Assembly (NCBI RefSeq): GCF_000967545.1
Contig: NZ_JXXV01000007.1
Coordinates: 1 to 64,000, forward strand
DNA: 64,000 bases
Origin: Vibrio galatheae
GTDB lineage: Bacteria; Pseudomonadota; Gammaproteobacteria; Enterobacterales; Vibrionaceae
Reading direction: 5' to 3'
A program made the position numbers and the translations under genes. Shown here piece after piece: positions 27,493 through 36,823 of the stretch. The notes beneath the pieces were generated by a model. That model made no database searches and was not told the DNA's origin. It saw only the letters and a list, made by a program, of their open reading frames with translations. Position 1 is the first letter of the stretch. Each line of letters begins with the position of its first letter.

Positions 27493-27586
27493 CAGTAAGT
27501 TCCTTTTATTCTCCTTCACCACTTTTGTAGTGAAGGAGTACATCTAACACATAGCAATTTTATTGCTACATAGGTTGTCTTTCGTC

Positions 27587-28576
27587 TTATAGAGCTTGCT
27601 TCACCTTGTCTGCAATTTCCTGTGGTACCCAGGTTTGCCAGACTTGAGGGTAGTTTTCGAGGAAGTGGTACATGGCTTCTTCGCCGTCCGCTTGGTTGTC
27701 TTCCATCCATGCAAGCAATTGGTTCATGTCTGCATTGGTAAAGCCACGCTTGGTGAAGTACTCATAGGCTTGAGGCGCTCGACTAGCAAATTCTTCTGTG
27801 GTAATGGTGTGGACAGGTGATGGCGGGTACATAGTCGGTTTTGGCGATTCGCAGTCCGCTTGAGTAGTGCACGAAACAAACTCGGCCTCATCGACGCCGC
27901 TGCCGAAGTCTACTTTGACCATTTGATATTTGCCTAACACTGCCGTTGGTGCCCAGTAGTAACCAAACCAAGCTTCTTCGCGTTCATAGGCTTTGGCTAT
28001 CGCACCGGAAAGACCCGCACTTGAACCTGGGTCAACGATAGTGAAGCCAGAGTCTTCTAACCCAAGAGCTCTAAACAGATTCCCAGCGCTGATTTGGCAG
28101 TTCCAGCCCGCTGGGCAGCTGTAGAATGCAGCTTGGTCAGGATCTTCAGGGTGCTCGAACAATTTTGCATGTTTCTTCACACCTGCGATCGTGGCTATCT
28201 CAGGGTATTGCTTAACCAAGTATGATGGAACCCAAAAGCCCTCTTCACCACCGTCGACTAACGACTTACCTGCATAACGAAGGCGTTTTTCTGCGACCCC
28301 TTTATCAAGAGCATCTTTAAGACTGTTACTCCATAACTCAGGGGCAACGTCAGGCTGGCCTTTTTCAATCATAGAGGTACCCGTTGGCATTGTGTCACCG
28401 GGGATCAGTTCAGCGTCACATCCATAACCATTCTCTAAGATAAACTTATCGACATTGGCCATCACTGTTGCAGAATTCCAGTTCATGTCAGCAATGGTCA
28501 CCTTGCCACACTCATTTGCTTGAGAGTAGAAAGTGGTTGCACTTAGGGATAGGAATGCCACCATTTTTAGTTTCAT
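27587..28576 (-). CDS. proX: Glycine betaine-binding periplasmic protein (ProX family)
   Basis: A 329-residue class-II quaternary-amine receptor with a signal peptide ending near FYSQA-NECGKV. Repeated Trp/Tyr residues (MNWNSATV, PELWSN, WFGYYWAP) are consistent with the aromatic cage that binds betaine. Four cysteines (about CGAD, CPAGWNC, SCTTQADC) suggest disulfides. The start at 28576 has AAAAGGAAAT upstream. It is first in the operon, ahead of proW and proV. Confidence 0.9.
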   Translation of the reverse strand: MKLKMVAFLSLSATTFYSQANECGKVTIADMNWNSATVMANVDKFILENGYGCDAELIPGDTMPTGTSMIEKGQPDVAPELWSNSLKDALDKGVAEKRLRYAGKSLVDGGEEGFWVPSYLVKQYPEIATIAGVKKHAKLFEHPEDPDQAAFYSCPAGWNCQISAGNLFRALGLEDSGFTIVDPGSSAGLSGAIAKAYEREEAWFGYYWAPTAVLGKYQMVKVDFGSGVDEAEFVSCTTQADCESPKPTMYPPSPVHTITTEEFASRAPQAYEYFTKRGFTNADMNQLLAWMEDNQADGEEAMYHFLENYPQVWQTWVPQEIADKVKQAL

Positions 28577-28768
28577 TTTAATTTCCTTTTTAATGAATAC
28601 GTCATAAAAATAGCGAAACAATATTTAGAGTTCAAATTTATAAATAGACTCTGTGATTTAAAAATGGCATTAAATTTTTGCTAAGTGACTAGATTGTTGA
28701 CGATATATAAGTGGTTTGGCTGTAAATATGATTCGTGAGCTAATGATTAATGATGTTTTCTAATGTCA

Positions 28769-30520
28769 CTAGTCTGCCGACCAAACGTTCTTGATATCAG
28801 GCCACCCCCAGTTGGTCAGTCCGACGTCTTTCAGCACACCTTGAAAGCGTAAGGTTTGCCGGTGATGAAAAAGTGGTGACAGCCAAAATTGATTGATCAA
28901 TGCGGAAGCAATGGGTTCGAGTGCATTGAGGTATTGCGTGAGTTCAGTGTCGGAGCGAAGTTGATTGAGTCGTTCGAGCAACCAAGCTTTAGAATGTTCA
29001 CCGATGCAACGCTGAATAATTGGGTTGTGGTAGAGGCTATTGAATGCCGATGCATGCCGGTTATCATCGAGGTTAATGTTGGTGATGATCAGTGATTCTT
29101 GCAATTGACCAAGCGATGCTCGGGACGTTAGTTTTCGGTAGCTATAACTTTGGATTGAGACCTCAACACCACATTGTTCCAACAGGTGTTTGACCGCTAA
29201 CGCACAATTGCTCAAAGAGCTGTAATCGTAGATGGCGATACTGAGTTGTTGTGGAAGTGAAACCACAGGCATTTGTGGTCGCGTAATGTTATGCCACATT
29301 GGCAATAGATTATTCGCATTCTCGCATCCAAATAGTAAATTGTTGCTCTCTAAAAACGCATACACCTTTTGTGGCGTCAAGTAGGTTGATAGAAAGCGAC
29401 GCTGATTTTCGTCTAATATGATGTCTGCGCACTGATTAAATAACACGAACATGCAGCCATCTTCGGTACGACTTTTTTGTACGTTACGGTCAATATGTTT
29501 GCTAACCGCATGCGAAACAAAGTAATGACAATCCGCACTTGCTTGAGCGCCAGGTTGATTAGTTTGAATTTGTTTGTTTTCGAGTTCCGACTCGTCGAGG
29601 TGCCAGATAGTGACCTGATCGGTTAATGCTCTGCAAGCGTAGTAGCGATCAAAAGCTTGTAGGCAGAGTTTGCTATCTGAGTGCTCGGTGACCTGAAAAG
29701 GACCACAACCGATAACCTGTTTTCCCGTTGAGTCATTGACCTGACCTATTGGCTGAATGGAGTATTTTACCCCAGAAATCAGCCCGCCAAAGCCTTGATC
29801 TGGTTTGGAAAGTGTAAAGACGATTTTGTTTGGCAGCGGTGAGTGAACATCAACCAAATGATTTAATTCACTCTGATAGTCATCCAGCGTGGCCAACTTT
29901 TTAAACAAACTAACGACGCTCTCGGCATCAATAGTGCTGCCGTTATGAAAAGTTAATCCCGGGCGAAGGTAAAAAGTCCACTCTAAAGCGTTTGAATCGC
30001 AATGCCAATGATGTGCTAGCTGTGGTTCTAATACGCCATCGGCTGCGCTTGCGACCAAACAGCAGTATATCTGACGCAACAAATAACGCTCGCTTGACCG
30101 CTGCAAATGATGTGGAACTAAACGCTCAAATGGTCGCTTATAGGTCAGCTGTATATGAAGTCGACCTTCGCGCATGGAAGCGCCTGAAGTAGTTTGCAAT
30201 AATCGGCCAAATGCCATTTCATCGTCGTCAAGTATCGCCAACGCCTTCTCATACTTTCCCTGCAAGATTCGTTTTGCGGCCAGTTGAGCTTTGAGTTCGC
30301 TTAACTCTAAATTGAGTAGCAAGGTTGAACGTTGATTTCTGCCTGCTTTAGGTAACCAAGAGAGCCAAGCAAGTTCAAGCATCTGGTTGAGGAGGTTTCT
30401 CGCATGTCTTGGTGTCGTGCACAATGAATTGGCTACCTCGGGCAGCGTGGTTTTATGCTCAACACCGATTCCAAATGGAACTAGGCGGCTGTAATAACGT
30501 AGCAAGTTTAGATCAGACAC
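28769..30520 (-). CDS. sgrR: SgrR-family transcriptional regulator
   Basis: A 583-residue protein with an N-terminal SgrR winged helix (LPEVANSLCTTPRHARNLLNQM, then WLSWLPKAGRNQRSTL) and a C-terminal family-5 solute-binding-like domain (from about residue 165, WTFYLRPGLTFHNGSTIDAESVV). In E. coli, SgrR senses glucose-phosphate stress and activates the divergent sRNA gene sgrS. Here the start is a GTG at 30520, and a short transcription unit with SgrS-like features lies divergently at about 30.69-30.89 kb. Homology to SgrR is clear; orthology of function is inference. Confidence 0.88.
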   Translation of the reverse strand: MSDLNLLRYYSRLVPFGIGVEHKTTLPEVANSLCTTPRHARNLLNQMLELAWLSWLPKAGRNQRSTLLLNLELSELKAQLAAKRILQGKYEKALAILDDDEMAFGRLLQTTSGASMREGRLHIQLTYKRPFERLVPHHLQRSSERYLLRQIYCCLVASAADGVLEPQLAHHWHCDSNALEWTFYLRPGLTFHNGSTIDAESVVSLFKKLATLDDYQSELNHLVDVHSPLPNKIVFTLSKPDQGFGGLISGVKYSIQPIGQVNDSTGKQVIGCGPFQVTEHSDSKLCLQAFDRYYACRALTDQVTIWHLDESELENKQIQTNQPGAQASADCHYFVSHAVSKHIDRNVQKSRTEDGCMFVLFNQCADIILDENQRRFLSTYLTPQKVYAFLESNNLLFGCENANNLLPMWHNITRPQMPVVSLPQQLSIAIYDYSSLSNCALAVKHLLEQCGVEVSIQSYSYRKLTSRASLGQLQESLIITNINLDDNRHASAFNSLYHNPIIQRCIGEHSKAWLLERLNQLRSDTELTQYLNALEPIASALINQFWLSPLFHHRQTLRFQGVLKDVGLTNWGWPDIKNVWSAD

Positions 30521-30620
30521 AGCAACATATTCGTCAAATAAGAAAGTTTAAGTCTAATTTTGTTCCTAGTTTTGTTAAAGATCCACTGTAAATATGTGAT
30601 TTATTCCCTTTTTCTCTTAT

Positions 30621-30666
30621 ATAAGGAATAAATTAATAATATGTCGACAGTTTTTTGATTCCTTAT
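30621..30666. promoter_or_regulatory. Inverted repeat between sgrR and the small divergent unit
   Basis: ATAAGGAAT (30621-30629) and ATTCCTTAT (30658-30666) form a perfect 9-bp inverted repeat with centres 37 bp apart. The right copy overlaps a plausible -35 (TTGATT, 30655-30660), followed after 16 bp by AATACT (30677-30682). This is a candidate SgrR operator and promoter. Confidence 0.5.
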
Positions 30667-30702
30667 TAAGGCGCAAAATACTCATAGCCTACGGAGGAAC
30701 AG

Positions 30703-30822
30703 ATGAACCACGATATTGCAACCACTTCACTTAGCATTCATTACCGAACAAGATTAGCGAAAAGCTCATCTATTTTGGAACAACTGGCTCTAATTAGCCT
30801 TGTTCAATTGATGCATTGGTAA
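30703..30822 (+). CDS. SgrT-like small peptide, 39 residues
   Basis: The ORF starts at an ATG with GGAGG at 30694-30698. The peptide begins MNHDIATTSLSIHY and ends LISLVQLMHW; the C-terminal LMHW recalls the LMQW of E. coli SgrT (recalled from memory), which inhibits the glucose transporter PtsG. It is predicted to form an amphipathic or hydrophobic helix. Its place inside a unit divergent from sgrR supports the comparison, but the similarity is short. Confidence 0.5.
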   Translation: MNHDIATTSLSIHYRTRLAKSSSILEQLALISLVQLMHW

Positions 30823-30826
30823 AAAC

Positions 30827-30890
30827 AAGCAGCACCTGATGAAACATGCTCCTGACCCCCACGAACAGTTCTCTGGTGCTGCTTTCTTTT
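30827..30890 (+). terminator. Long-loop terminator of the SgrS-like unit
   Basis: A 10-bp GC-rich stem closing a 38-nt loop, with TTTCTTTT at the end. The loop contains an anti-Shine-Dalgarno sequence. Confidence 0.65.
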
Positions 30891-30989
30891 CGTTGTTATT
30901 CAAAAATGCGCGTTAACAACGCGCGACTTTGTAGGAGAAAGTGTCTAATATTACTAAAGAATTGAAGACAAAATGGGTTGGCTATAAAT

Positions 30990-32426
30990 ATGGAAAAAGT
31001 CATAGATCTCACGCGCTGGCAACAGGAACATGTTAAAACAGAGCAGGATTTAAAGTCTTTGTTTTCGGATATAAAAGCCAATTATAGTCACGCCCCTTAT
31101 CCAGAGCTTGAACAACGTATCGACTGCCTTGTTGCGCTTAAGCATGAGCTGCTTGAACGTAAACAAAAGTTGGTTGACGCACTTAAACAAGATTATGGTT
31201 ACCGGAGTGAGTTTGATAGTTTAATTTGTGACATATTACCCGCCATCACGCATATCAACTATACCATCAAGCATTTGAAGAAATGGATAAAGCCGAGCAA
31301 GCGACATGCTGGTTTGCTGTTATTCCCATCAAAAATTCGTGTTGAATACCAGCCTCTTGGCATTGTTGGTGTCATGGTTCCTTGGAACTTTCCAATCGTG
31401 CTAAGCATTGCGCCGATTGTCACGGCGTTAGCTGCGGGAAATCGAGTGATGGTGAAGCTGAGCGAGCACACGCCTAATACCAATCAAGTACTCAGTGAAA
31501 TCTTCGCCCAGCTAGGGGACCAGGTTTACCCCATTGAAGGTGAAGCTCAAATTTCGCAATTCTTTGCATCCTTACCCTTTGACCACCTGATCTTTACTGG
31601 TTCTACGCAAGTTGGTAAGTTGATCGCCGCCGCCGCCGCAAAGAATCTGACTCCAATCACTTTAGAGTTGGGCGGAAAGTCTCCCGCTATCGTTGCTAAC
31701 GATGCTGATATCAACCAAGCCGTTGATGCGATTCTATTGGGTAAATCGATCAATGCAGGACAAATCTGTGTCGCACCTGACTATGTACTGGTTCCTCAGG
31801 GGAAAGAACTGCAATTTGTCGAAAGATATTTAGCGCGGTTTTATCAACTGTATGTCAAAGAGGGGCGGCTAGATTCTGCAACTTGCATTGTCAATGAGGC
31901 TCAGTACCAAAGACTGCAAAGCTATTTGGTCGATGCGAAAAACTTGGATGGTACGATTCACACCATAGATTATGTTGAGCTAGAGTCGCGCCAAATGGCG
32001 CCGCAATTAGTGACCGGAGTTACTGATACTATGCGCTTAATGCAAGAAGAGATTTTTGGTCCAATATTACCTGTTATTGGCTATCGGCAGATGAATGAAG
32101 TGTTTGCGTATATCAATAGCCGTGCTCGGCCACTTGCACTTTACCTCATGACGAATGACAAAGTGTTACAGCGTCAAGTGATAGAGCAAACGCATAGTGG
32201 CGGGATCGCGATTAACGATACTCTGCTTCAGGTTGCGGCCGAAGATGCCCCCTTCGGTGGTGTCGGTGATTCTGGAATGGGACACTATCATGGTGAAGAG
32301 GGCTTTCGGACATTTTCTAAAGCTAAGACGGTACTCTCTTCTCCATCATGGATGCCAAGAAGCTACCTTTTGCTAAAATATCGCAAACTTGCCATCAAAT
32401 TACTCGGCCGTTTGTTTGTTCGTTAA
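30990..32426 (+). CDS. Aldehyde dehydrogenase (coniferyl-aldehyde-dehydrogenase-like)
   Basis: A 478-residue NAD(P)-dependent aldehyde dehydrogenase. Motifs are PWNFPIVLSIAP, the FTGSTQVGK nucleotide-binding loop, catalytic Glu in LELGGKSP, catalytic Cys in NAGQICVAPDY, and EEIFGPILPVI. The N-terminal arrangement and the hydrophobic C-terminal tail (SYLLLKYRKLAIKLL) fit the coniferyl/long-chain aldehyde branch, often membrane-associated. The start is set at the ATG at 30990; the upstream TTG has no advantage. It follows the SgrS-like terminator, and no functional link is evident. Confidence 0.9.
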   Translation: MEKVIDLTRWQQEHVKTEQDLKSLFSDIKANYSHAPYPELEQRIDCLVALKHELLERKQKLVDALKQDYGYRSEFDSLICDILPAITHINYTIKHLKKWIKPSKRHAGLLLFPSKIRVEYQPLGIVGVMVPWNFPIVLSIAPIVTALAAGNRVMVKLSEHTPNTNQVLSEIFAQLGDQVYPIEGEAQISQFFASLPFDHLIFTGSTQVGKLIAAAAAKNLTPITLELGGKSPAIVANDADINQAVDAILLGKSINAGQICVAPDYVLVPQGKELQFVERYLARFYQLYVKEGRLDSATCIVNEAQYQRLQSYLVDAKNLDGTIHTIDYVELESRQMAPQLVTGVTDTMRLMQEEIFGPILPVIGYRQMNEVFAYINSRARPLALYLMTNDKVLQRQVIEQTHSGGIAINDTLLQVAAEDAPFGGVGDSGMGHYHGEEGFRTFSKAKTVLSSPSWMPRSYLLLKYRKLAIKLLGRLFVR

Positions 32427-32929
32427 ATCGTCAATGTTTCAAAGTGGTGCTTGATAAAGGCAACAAATGTTCTCAATCGCTTTGGCTGATACTTATCGCG
32501 GTGAAAAATTGCCGAGAAATCAACGCTAGGAATTATCTAATCGTCGAAGACCTCCATCAGTTGCCGTGATTTGATTTCTTGGTGACAGTAGATTGCGGGG
32601 ACACGAATAATGCCACGATGATTAACTGCTCCTTTAACCAGAACACGGCCATTTTTACACTGTAAATGGCCATTTATCGTAATGTCTCTGGTTTGTTTGC
32701 TTATTTTATTGGTATATCCCCAGCGTTTTACTGAACCCGTTAAGCAATGGTGATGTGCCAGTTGCTTAGGGTGGTCAGGCTTGCCATGTTGTTTAAGGTA
32801 TTACGGGCTAGCTAGCGTACATATATCAATAGTCATCAGCTTGCGTGCGACAAATTCTGAGTCTTCTAACTTTCCCATTCGAAGAGCGGGGTGTTGTGCT
32901 AGCTGTTGAAAAATATCTTCGGCAACATT
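32423..32929 (-). pseudogene. Decayed LysR-family regulator (C-terminal domain remnant)
   Basis: Reading the minus strand in one unbroken frame gives a LysR effector-domain sequence: LEDSEFVARKLMTIDICTL, then KQLAHHHCLTGS, NHRGIIRVPAIYCHQEIK, QLMEVFDD and YQPKRLRTFVAFIKHHFETL before a stop. Two in-frame stops interrupt it (TAA at 32801-32803, TAG at 32537-32539), and the whole DNA-binding half is missing beyond 32930. There is no frameshift, so decay is recent or mild. The remnant abuts the aldehyde dehydrogenase stop at one end and the PilZ gene at the other. Confidence 0.8.
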
Positions 32930-32989
32930 TTACTCATGCTATTTCCAGCTCTATATTTATTAAGTGATAAATTGCATAGGAGATTTCGC

Positions 32990-33793
32990 GTGAGTTTAGT
33001 GCAGCGTAACAGCGACGATCTGAACGAGTTACAACTCTCTAATAACCATCAAGAACAAGACACTCCGCTCGCCAATAAGGATGTGAGTAGTACAGATTCA
33101 TCCAGCGCGATTCATTATGGTGAAGATGCATTTAGCAATATTATGCCGTTGTGTGAAGTGGCTTGTATTGTTACCACCCCAACAGGTAAAACACTCAGAT
33201 GCAAAACCAAGTACGTGGGCTTGCATACAAACAATGTTCTGTTGTTAGAGTTACCCAATGTATCACCGAAAGAAAAGTCGCAGTTTATGCAGCGCGGCTA
33301 TGGAATAAAGGCGTGTGTTATTTCCTCAAAAGGGGAAGGGGCACGTGTTTATTTTAAGAGCAAGATTGAGTATGTATTGAGCGGTGGCGATAGTGACTTG
33401 CTGCTAGTCGGTTTCCCTAAAGCCACCCAAGTCGTTGTGGGATTAAGGGAAAGTGCTCGGTTGGAAGTTGACCTTGAAGGAATGATTAGTCCGAATGAGC
33501 ACCGTTATCCATGCCAGTTACGAGATATTTCGCAGCAAGGATGCCTGCTCGTGGTTGAGCGAGGTAAATCAAACTATCGTATGGGTTCGATTTTTGATTT
33601 CAAGGTGCTCAGTAGTGATGAGTCAAACAAACCGTACACTGAGAAACAATTTAGCGCTGTGGTCAGAAATGTCACCAAAACCAACCATTACGTAAGGTAT
33701 GGAGTCAAGTTTGAAGAGGAGTGTCTTAAGTCGGTCTCTGAACTGATTGAAGGGCTTCAGTTCTGTTCCATTCAACATAAATTCACCTTGTAA
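32990..33793 (+). CDS. PilZ-domain c-di-GMP-binding protein
   Basis: About 267 residues. An N-terminal YcgR-like beta domain (CEVACIVTTPTGKTLRCKTKYVG) precedes a PilZ domain with both ligand motifs, RESAR (RxxxR) and RDISQQG (DxSxxG). It likely changes motility or surface behaviour on binding c-di-GMP. I start at the GTG at 32990, with AGGAG 7 nt upstream; the open frame extends to a TTG at 32906, but that stretch overlaps the LysR remnant and lacks a ribosome-binding site. Confidence 0.82.
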   Translation: MSLVQRNSDDLNELQLSNNHQEQDTPLANKDVSSTDSSSAIHYGEDAFSNIMPLCEVACIVTTPTGKTLRCKTKYVGLHTNNVLLLELPNVSPKEKSQFMQRGYGIKACVISSKGEGARVYFKSKIEYVLSGGDSDLLLVGFPKATQVVVGLRESARLEVDLEGMISPNEHRYPCQLRDISQQGCLLVVERGKSNYRMGSIFDFKVLSSDESNKPYTEKQFSAVVRNVTKTNHYVRYGVKFEEECLKSVSELIEGLQFCSIQHKFTL

Positions 33794-33810
33794 GTGGTAA
33801 AATAGTTTCT

Positions 33811-33845
33811 ATTGCGGGTTGTAGACACCCGCAATTCATTTCTTT
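33811..33845 (+). terminator. Terminator after the PilZ gene
   Basis: ATTGCGGGT/ACCCGCAAT, a 9-bp stem with a 7-base loop, then a T-rich TCATTTCTTTT. Confidence 0.7.
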
Positions 33846-34173
33846 TCATTGTTCTATGCTTGTTGGTTAAACGCCGCCAATACTCAACAACATCCCACCT
33901 GTGCTTTATACTTCTCATATTTGAGGTTTAAGTTAAAACTCGTTTCGATAGACTAAAATCAATGTAATATCACCGCGATAGGTACAGCGTTTTTTGTCAG
34001 ACGATTTGGTGTTTGTAGTCAATGTCCTCCGACGTTGTGAAGCAGATACCAGCCTTATGCAGATTGGATAACTGAAAGGTTCCGATCTGAGGTACCATGT
34101 AGCGCTCAATCATTTGACGTTGATGCCGATACAGTGGTGAGTTGAATGTCTTTAGGAAACATAAGAAGAACGA
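33846..34173. other. Intergenic stretch without a recognised gene
   Basis: On the minus strand the frame ending at 33997 stays open for about 55 codons and reads plausible protein (MIERYMVPQIGTFQL..., about 38 codons from its first Met), but it has no ribosome-binding site and I do not recognise it. It may be the end of another decayed gene beside the LysR remnant, or chance. Confidence 0.35.
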
Positions 34174-35337
34174 ATGAATATCATGGGGATCGCCATTGGG
34201 GCGACGGGTTTGCTGTTACTCTGCATGTTTATGTGGATGTTAGCCTTATCAATGCGTAAAAAGCGATTAGAACAAGAACGCAAAGAGAGAGAAATCGCGT
34301 TTCGTAAAGCGATGGAGAAGAACCGCAAGCAAGAACAAGAAGAACGAATCGTAAAAGCCGAAGAGGGACATATTCCCACCATTCTTTATTTAGCGAAAGA
34401 GGCGGAGCGTACGCGTCCACAAGAAGCGGTTTATTGGTACAGCAAGGCGGCCAAGCTCGATAGTGTAACAGGCATGTATGGTGTCGTTCGTATCAGCAAT
34501 AAAATGAAGCAGGATTTAGTTCTTAAACAACAAGCTAAGTTTTGGCAAACATGCATATCTGCCGCGGAAGGAAGTTTACCGCATCAGTTTGAAATGGCGC
34601 AGGCACTTTTTTCTGGTAGAGGTACTGAGGTTGATGTACCAAAGGCACTATCGGTGATGGAGTCTGCGGCGGATCAAAATTATGTTGATGCGTTGATATT
34701 TCTTGGTGACTGGGCGAGTTCGCCGAACAATCTTCAAGCAAGCCCAGCAACGTCGACTGATTACTATCGCAGGGCTGCTGAGTTACGCAGCAATGAAGGT
34801 CGGATGAAGCTGGGTCTAAATTATATTCATGGTCGTGGTGTAGAAGCTAACTTTGATTTGGGCGTGTATTGGCTAGAACGCGCGGCTGAAAAAGGCTATT
34901 TAGAGGCGATGTATAAAGCAGGTGAGACGTGGATGGACTACAAGCCTGCCGGAAATTCACTGGCTTATATATGGTTGTTTTTGGCTGGACAACTTGGCCA
35001 TGAGCCCGCGCGAGTATTACGTGATAAGGTGGCGATGAATATCGGTGTTGATACTGTGGTTGGCTTGCAGAGTTTAGCTAAACCTATGGTAAAGAAAATT
35101 CGTGATAACAAGGTCAGCAAACACTCGATTATTCGCGCGCTTAACAAGCTGTATAAACGCTCCATCCCAACTGATGAACAGCTTAGCAGCAGTATGCCGA
35201 TGGAAAAAGTTGCTGAAGAAGAGAGCGCGTCCGTCACCGTGCCTCAAGAACCTTCTCTTCATCAAGAGTCTCAATCGGAGTCAGAGCAACCTCAAGCAAA
35301 ACTGGATTTCTCTCAATCTCCAATTGATAAGCAATAA
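34174..35337 (+). CDS. Sel1-like repeat protein, membrane anchored
   Basis: A 387-residue protein with an N-terminal membrane helix (IAIGATGLLLLCMFMWMLAL), a charged coiled coil (about 28-62, rich in Glu/Arg/Lys), and Sel1/TPR-like repeats. The clearest are YYRRAAELRSNEGRMKLGLNYIHGRG and YWLERAAEKGYLEAMYKAG. The acidic, Gln-rich tail (from about 340) looks disordered. Such proteins scaffold other proteins; the specific role is unknown. A bidirectional terminator follows. Confidence 0.8.
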   Translation: MNIMGIAIGATGLLLLCMFMWMLALSMRKKRLEQERKEREIAFRKAMEKNRKQEQEERIVKAEEGHIPTILYLAKEAERTRPQEAVYWYSKAAKLDSVTGMYGVVRISNKMKQDLVLKQQAKFWQTCISAAEGSLPHQFEMAQALFSGRGTEVDVPKALSVMESAADQNYVDALIFLGDWASSPNNLQASPATSTDYYRRAAELRSNEGRMKLGLNYIHGRGVEANFDLGVYWLERAAEKGYLEAMYKAGETWMDYKPAGNSLAYIWLFLAGQLGHEPARVLRDKVAMNIGVDTVVGLQSLAKPMVKKIRDNKVSKHSIIRALNKLYKRSIPTDEQLSSSMPMEKVAEEESASVTVPQEPSLHQESQSESEQPQAKLDFSQSPIDKQ

Positions 35338-35367
35338 AAAATGGCCTCGTTGATACGAGGCCATTTT
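35338..35367. terminator. Bidirectional terminator between the Sel1 gene and sstT
   Basis: AAAATGGCCTCG-TTGATA-CGAGGCCATTTT, a 12-bp stem with A and T tracts on both sides, shared by convergent genes. Confidence 0.88.
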
Positions 35368-35384
35368 GTTATCTAATCTGAAGC

Positions 35385-36602
35385 TTATTTAGCTTGCTTC
35401 TGCTTTGCTTTACAGACTGCCGCAGTGAATACCACGTCAGTTGAGCTATTCAATGCGGTCTCTGCTGAATCTTGTACCACACCAATAATGAAACCTACCG
35501 CAACCACTTGCATCGCGATTTCATTTGGAATGCCAAACAGACCACAAGCCAATGGGATAAGTAGTAGTGAACCGCCTGCAACGCCAGATGCACCACAAGC
35601 TGAAACTGATGCCACAACGCTTAGGAGGAGTGCGGTCATTAGGTCGATTTCAATCCCCATGGTGTGAACCGCCGCTAGGGTAAGTGTTGTGATAGTAATC
35701 GCAGCACCAGCCATATTGATGGTTGCGCCAAGAGGAATCGATACTGAGTAGGTATCTTCATCCAATTTTAGCTTTTCACACAACGCCATGTTGACCGGAA
35801 TGTTTGCCGCGCTAGAACGGGTAAAGAAGGCAGTAACGCCACTTTCACGAATACATTGTAGGACAAGTGGGTAAGGGTTTTCGCCTGTCTTAACCAATAC
35901 AATAATTGGGTTTACCACTAATGCAATGAAGGCCATTGAACTCAACAGCACCGCCAGCAGTTGCGCGTATCCGGCTAGTGCCTCAAAACCAGTTGTGGCA
36001 AGTGTTGAAGCCACTAGGCCAAAGATACCAAATGGTGCGAGACGAATAATAAAACGCACGATTTGAGATACGCCATGGCTTAAGTCTTCAAATACCGCTT
36101 TCGTTGTTGCAGACGCATGGTGAAGCGCCAAACCTAAACCGATTGCCCAAGCGAGAATACCGATGTAGTTGGCACTCATCAGAGCGTTAACTGGGTTATC
36201 TACCAGCTTAAACAACAGCGTATTTAATACTTCTGCGATACCTTGAGGTGGTGTCGCCCCCTCAGCACCTGAAACCAAAGTCAATGTGGTTGGGAACAAA
36301 AAGCTCAGTACCACCGCAGTTAAAGCTGCAGTAAAGGTACCCAAAAGGTAAAGAACCACAATCGGACGCATGTAGGTATGCTGGTCTCTTTTCTGGTTAG
36401 CAATGGATGCTGCTACCAAAATAAAAACAAGAATTGGCGCGACCGCTTTGAGTGCGCCAACAAAAAGGCTTCCAAGTAATCCAACACTTTGGGCGTGATC
36501 TGGAGAGACAGTCGCTAAACCCACACCTAGAATGATGCCGGCTAGGATCTGCAAAACCAAATTGCCACGTGCAAAGCGCGCAATGATTGAGTTGTGTTGC
36601 AT
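35385..36602 (-). CDS. sstT: Serine/threonine:Na+ symporter SstT
   Basis: A 405-residue member of the dicarboxylate/amino-acid:cation symporter family. The SstT-like features are the N-terminal [16 protein letters not shown], the serine-rich reentrant loop [20 protein letters not shown], and [16 protein letters not shown]. It imports serine and threonine with sodium. It stands alone; the upstream region has a TATAACGTTATA palindrome (36627-36638) of unknown meaning. Confidence 0.94.
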   Translation of the reverse strand: MQHNSIIARFARGNLVLQILAGIILGVGLATVSPDHAQSVGLLGSLFVGALKAVAPILVFILVAASIANQKRDQHTYMRPIVVLYLLGTFTAALTAVVLSFLFPTTLTLVSGAEGATPPQGIAEVLNTLLFKLVDNPVNALMSANYIGILAWAIGLGLALHHASATTKAVFEDLSHGVSQIVRFIIRLAPFGIFGLVASTLATTGFEALAGYAQLLAVLLSSMAFIALVVNPIIVLVKTGENPYPLVLQCIRESGVTAFFTRSSAANIPVNMALCEKLKLDEDTYSVSIPLGATINMAGAAITITTLTLAAVHTMGIEIDLMTALLLSVVASVSACGASGVAGGSLLLIPLACGLFGIPNEIAMQVVAVGFIIGVVQDSAETALNSSTDVVFTAAVCKAKQKQAK

Positions 36603-36785
36603 AGTTATCCCTGCAATGAATGGTTTTATAACGTTATAGTAATTTCAGTTGTTAAAACTGAGGATGACATACTAGCGGCTTGAAATATTGTGTCTAGAAA
36701 TAATTGAAACTTAGCATTAATAATTAACTACAAAGATTTTTTGTGAATATTATGTTTTGTTTCTGTGTTTTATTGGTAACAAAGT

Positions 36786-36801
36786 GGGGGCTAAAGCCCC
36801 C
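36786..36801 (-). terminator. GC hairpin downstream of rsgA paralog
   Basis: GGGGGC-TAAA-GCCCCC, 20 bp past the stop. The T-run beyond it on the minus strand is weak (ACTTTG). Confidence 0.5.
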
Positions 36802-36823
36802 GAGTATTATGTAGCAAGAACCC

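Larger units (their letters stand above)
30690..30890 (+). ncRNA. Candidate SgrS-like dual-function small RNA
   Basis: The predicted transcript of about 200 nt holds a 39-codon ORF (30703-30822), then a terminator stem AAGCAGCACC (30827-30836)/GGTGCTGCTT (30875-30884) followed by TCTTTT. The 38-nt loop contains TGCTCCTGA (30847-30855), complementary to a Shine-Dalgarno-type TCAGGAGCA. Position (divergent from sgrR), size and order (short ORF, pairing segment, terminator) mirror E. coli SgrS. Unlike SgrS, the putative pairing segment lies inside the terminal loop. Transcription start and targets are inferred. Confidence 0.5.

Noticed and set aside
32906..32989. TTG or ATG starts upstream of the PilZ gene
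   Set aside because: They lie at the edge of the LysR remnant and lack a ribosome-binding site, whereas the GTG at 32990 has AGGAG at ideal spacing.
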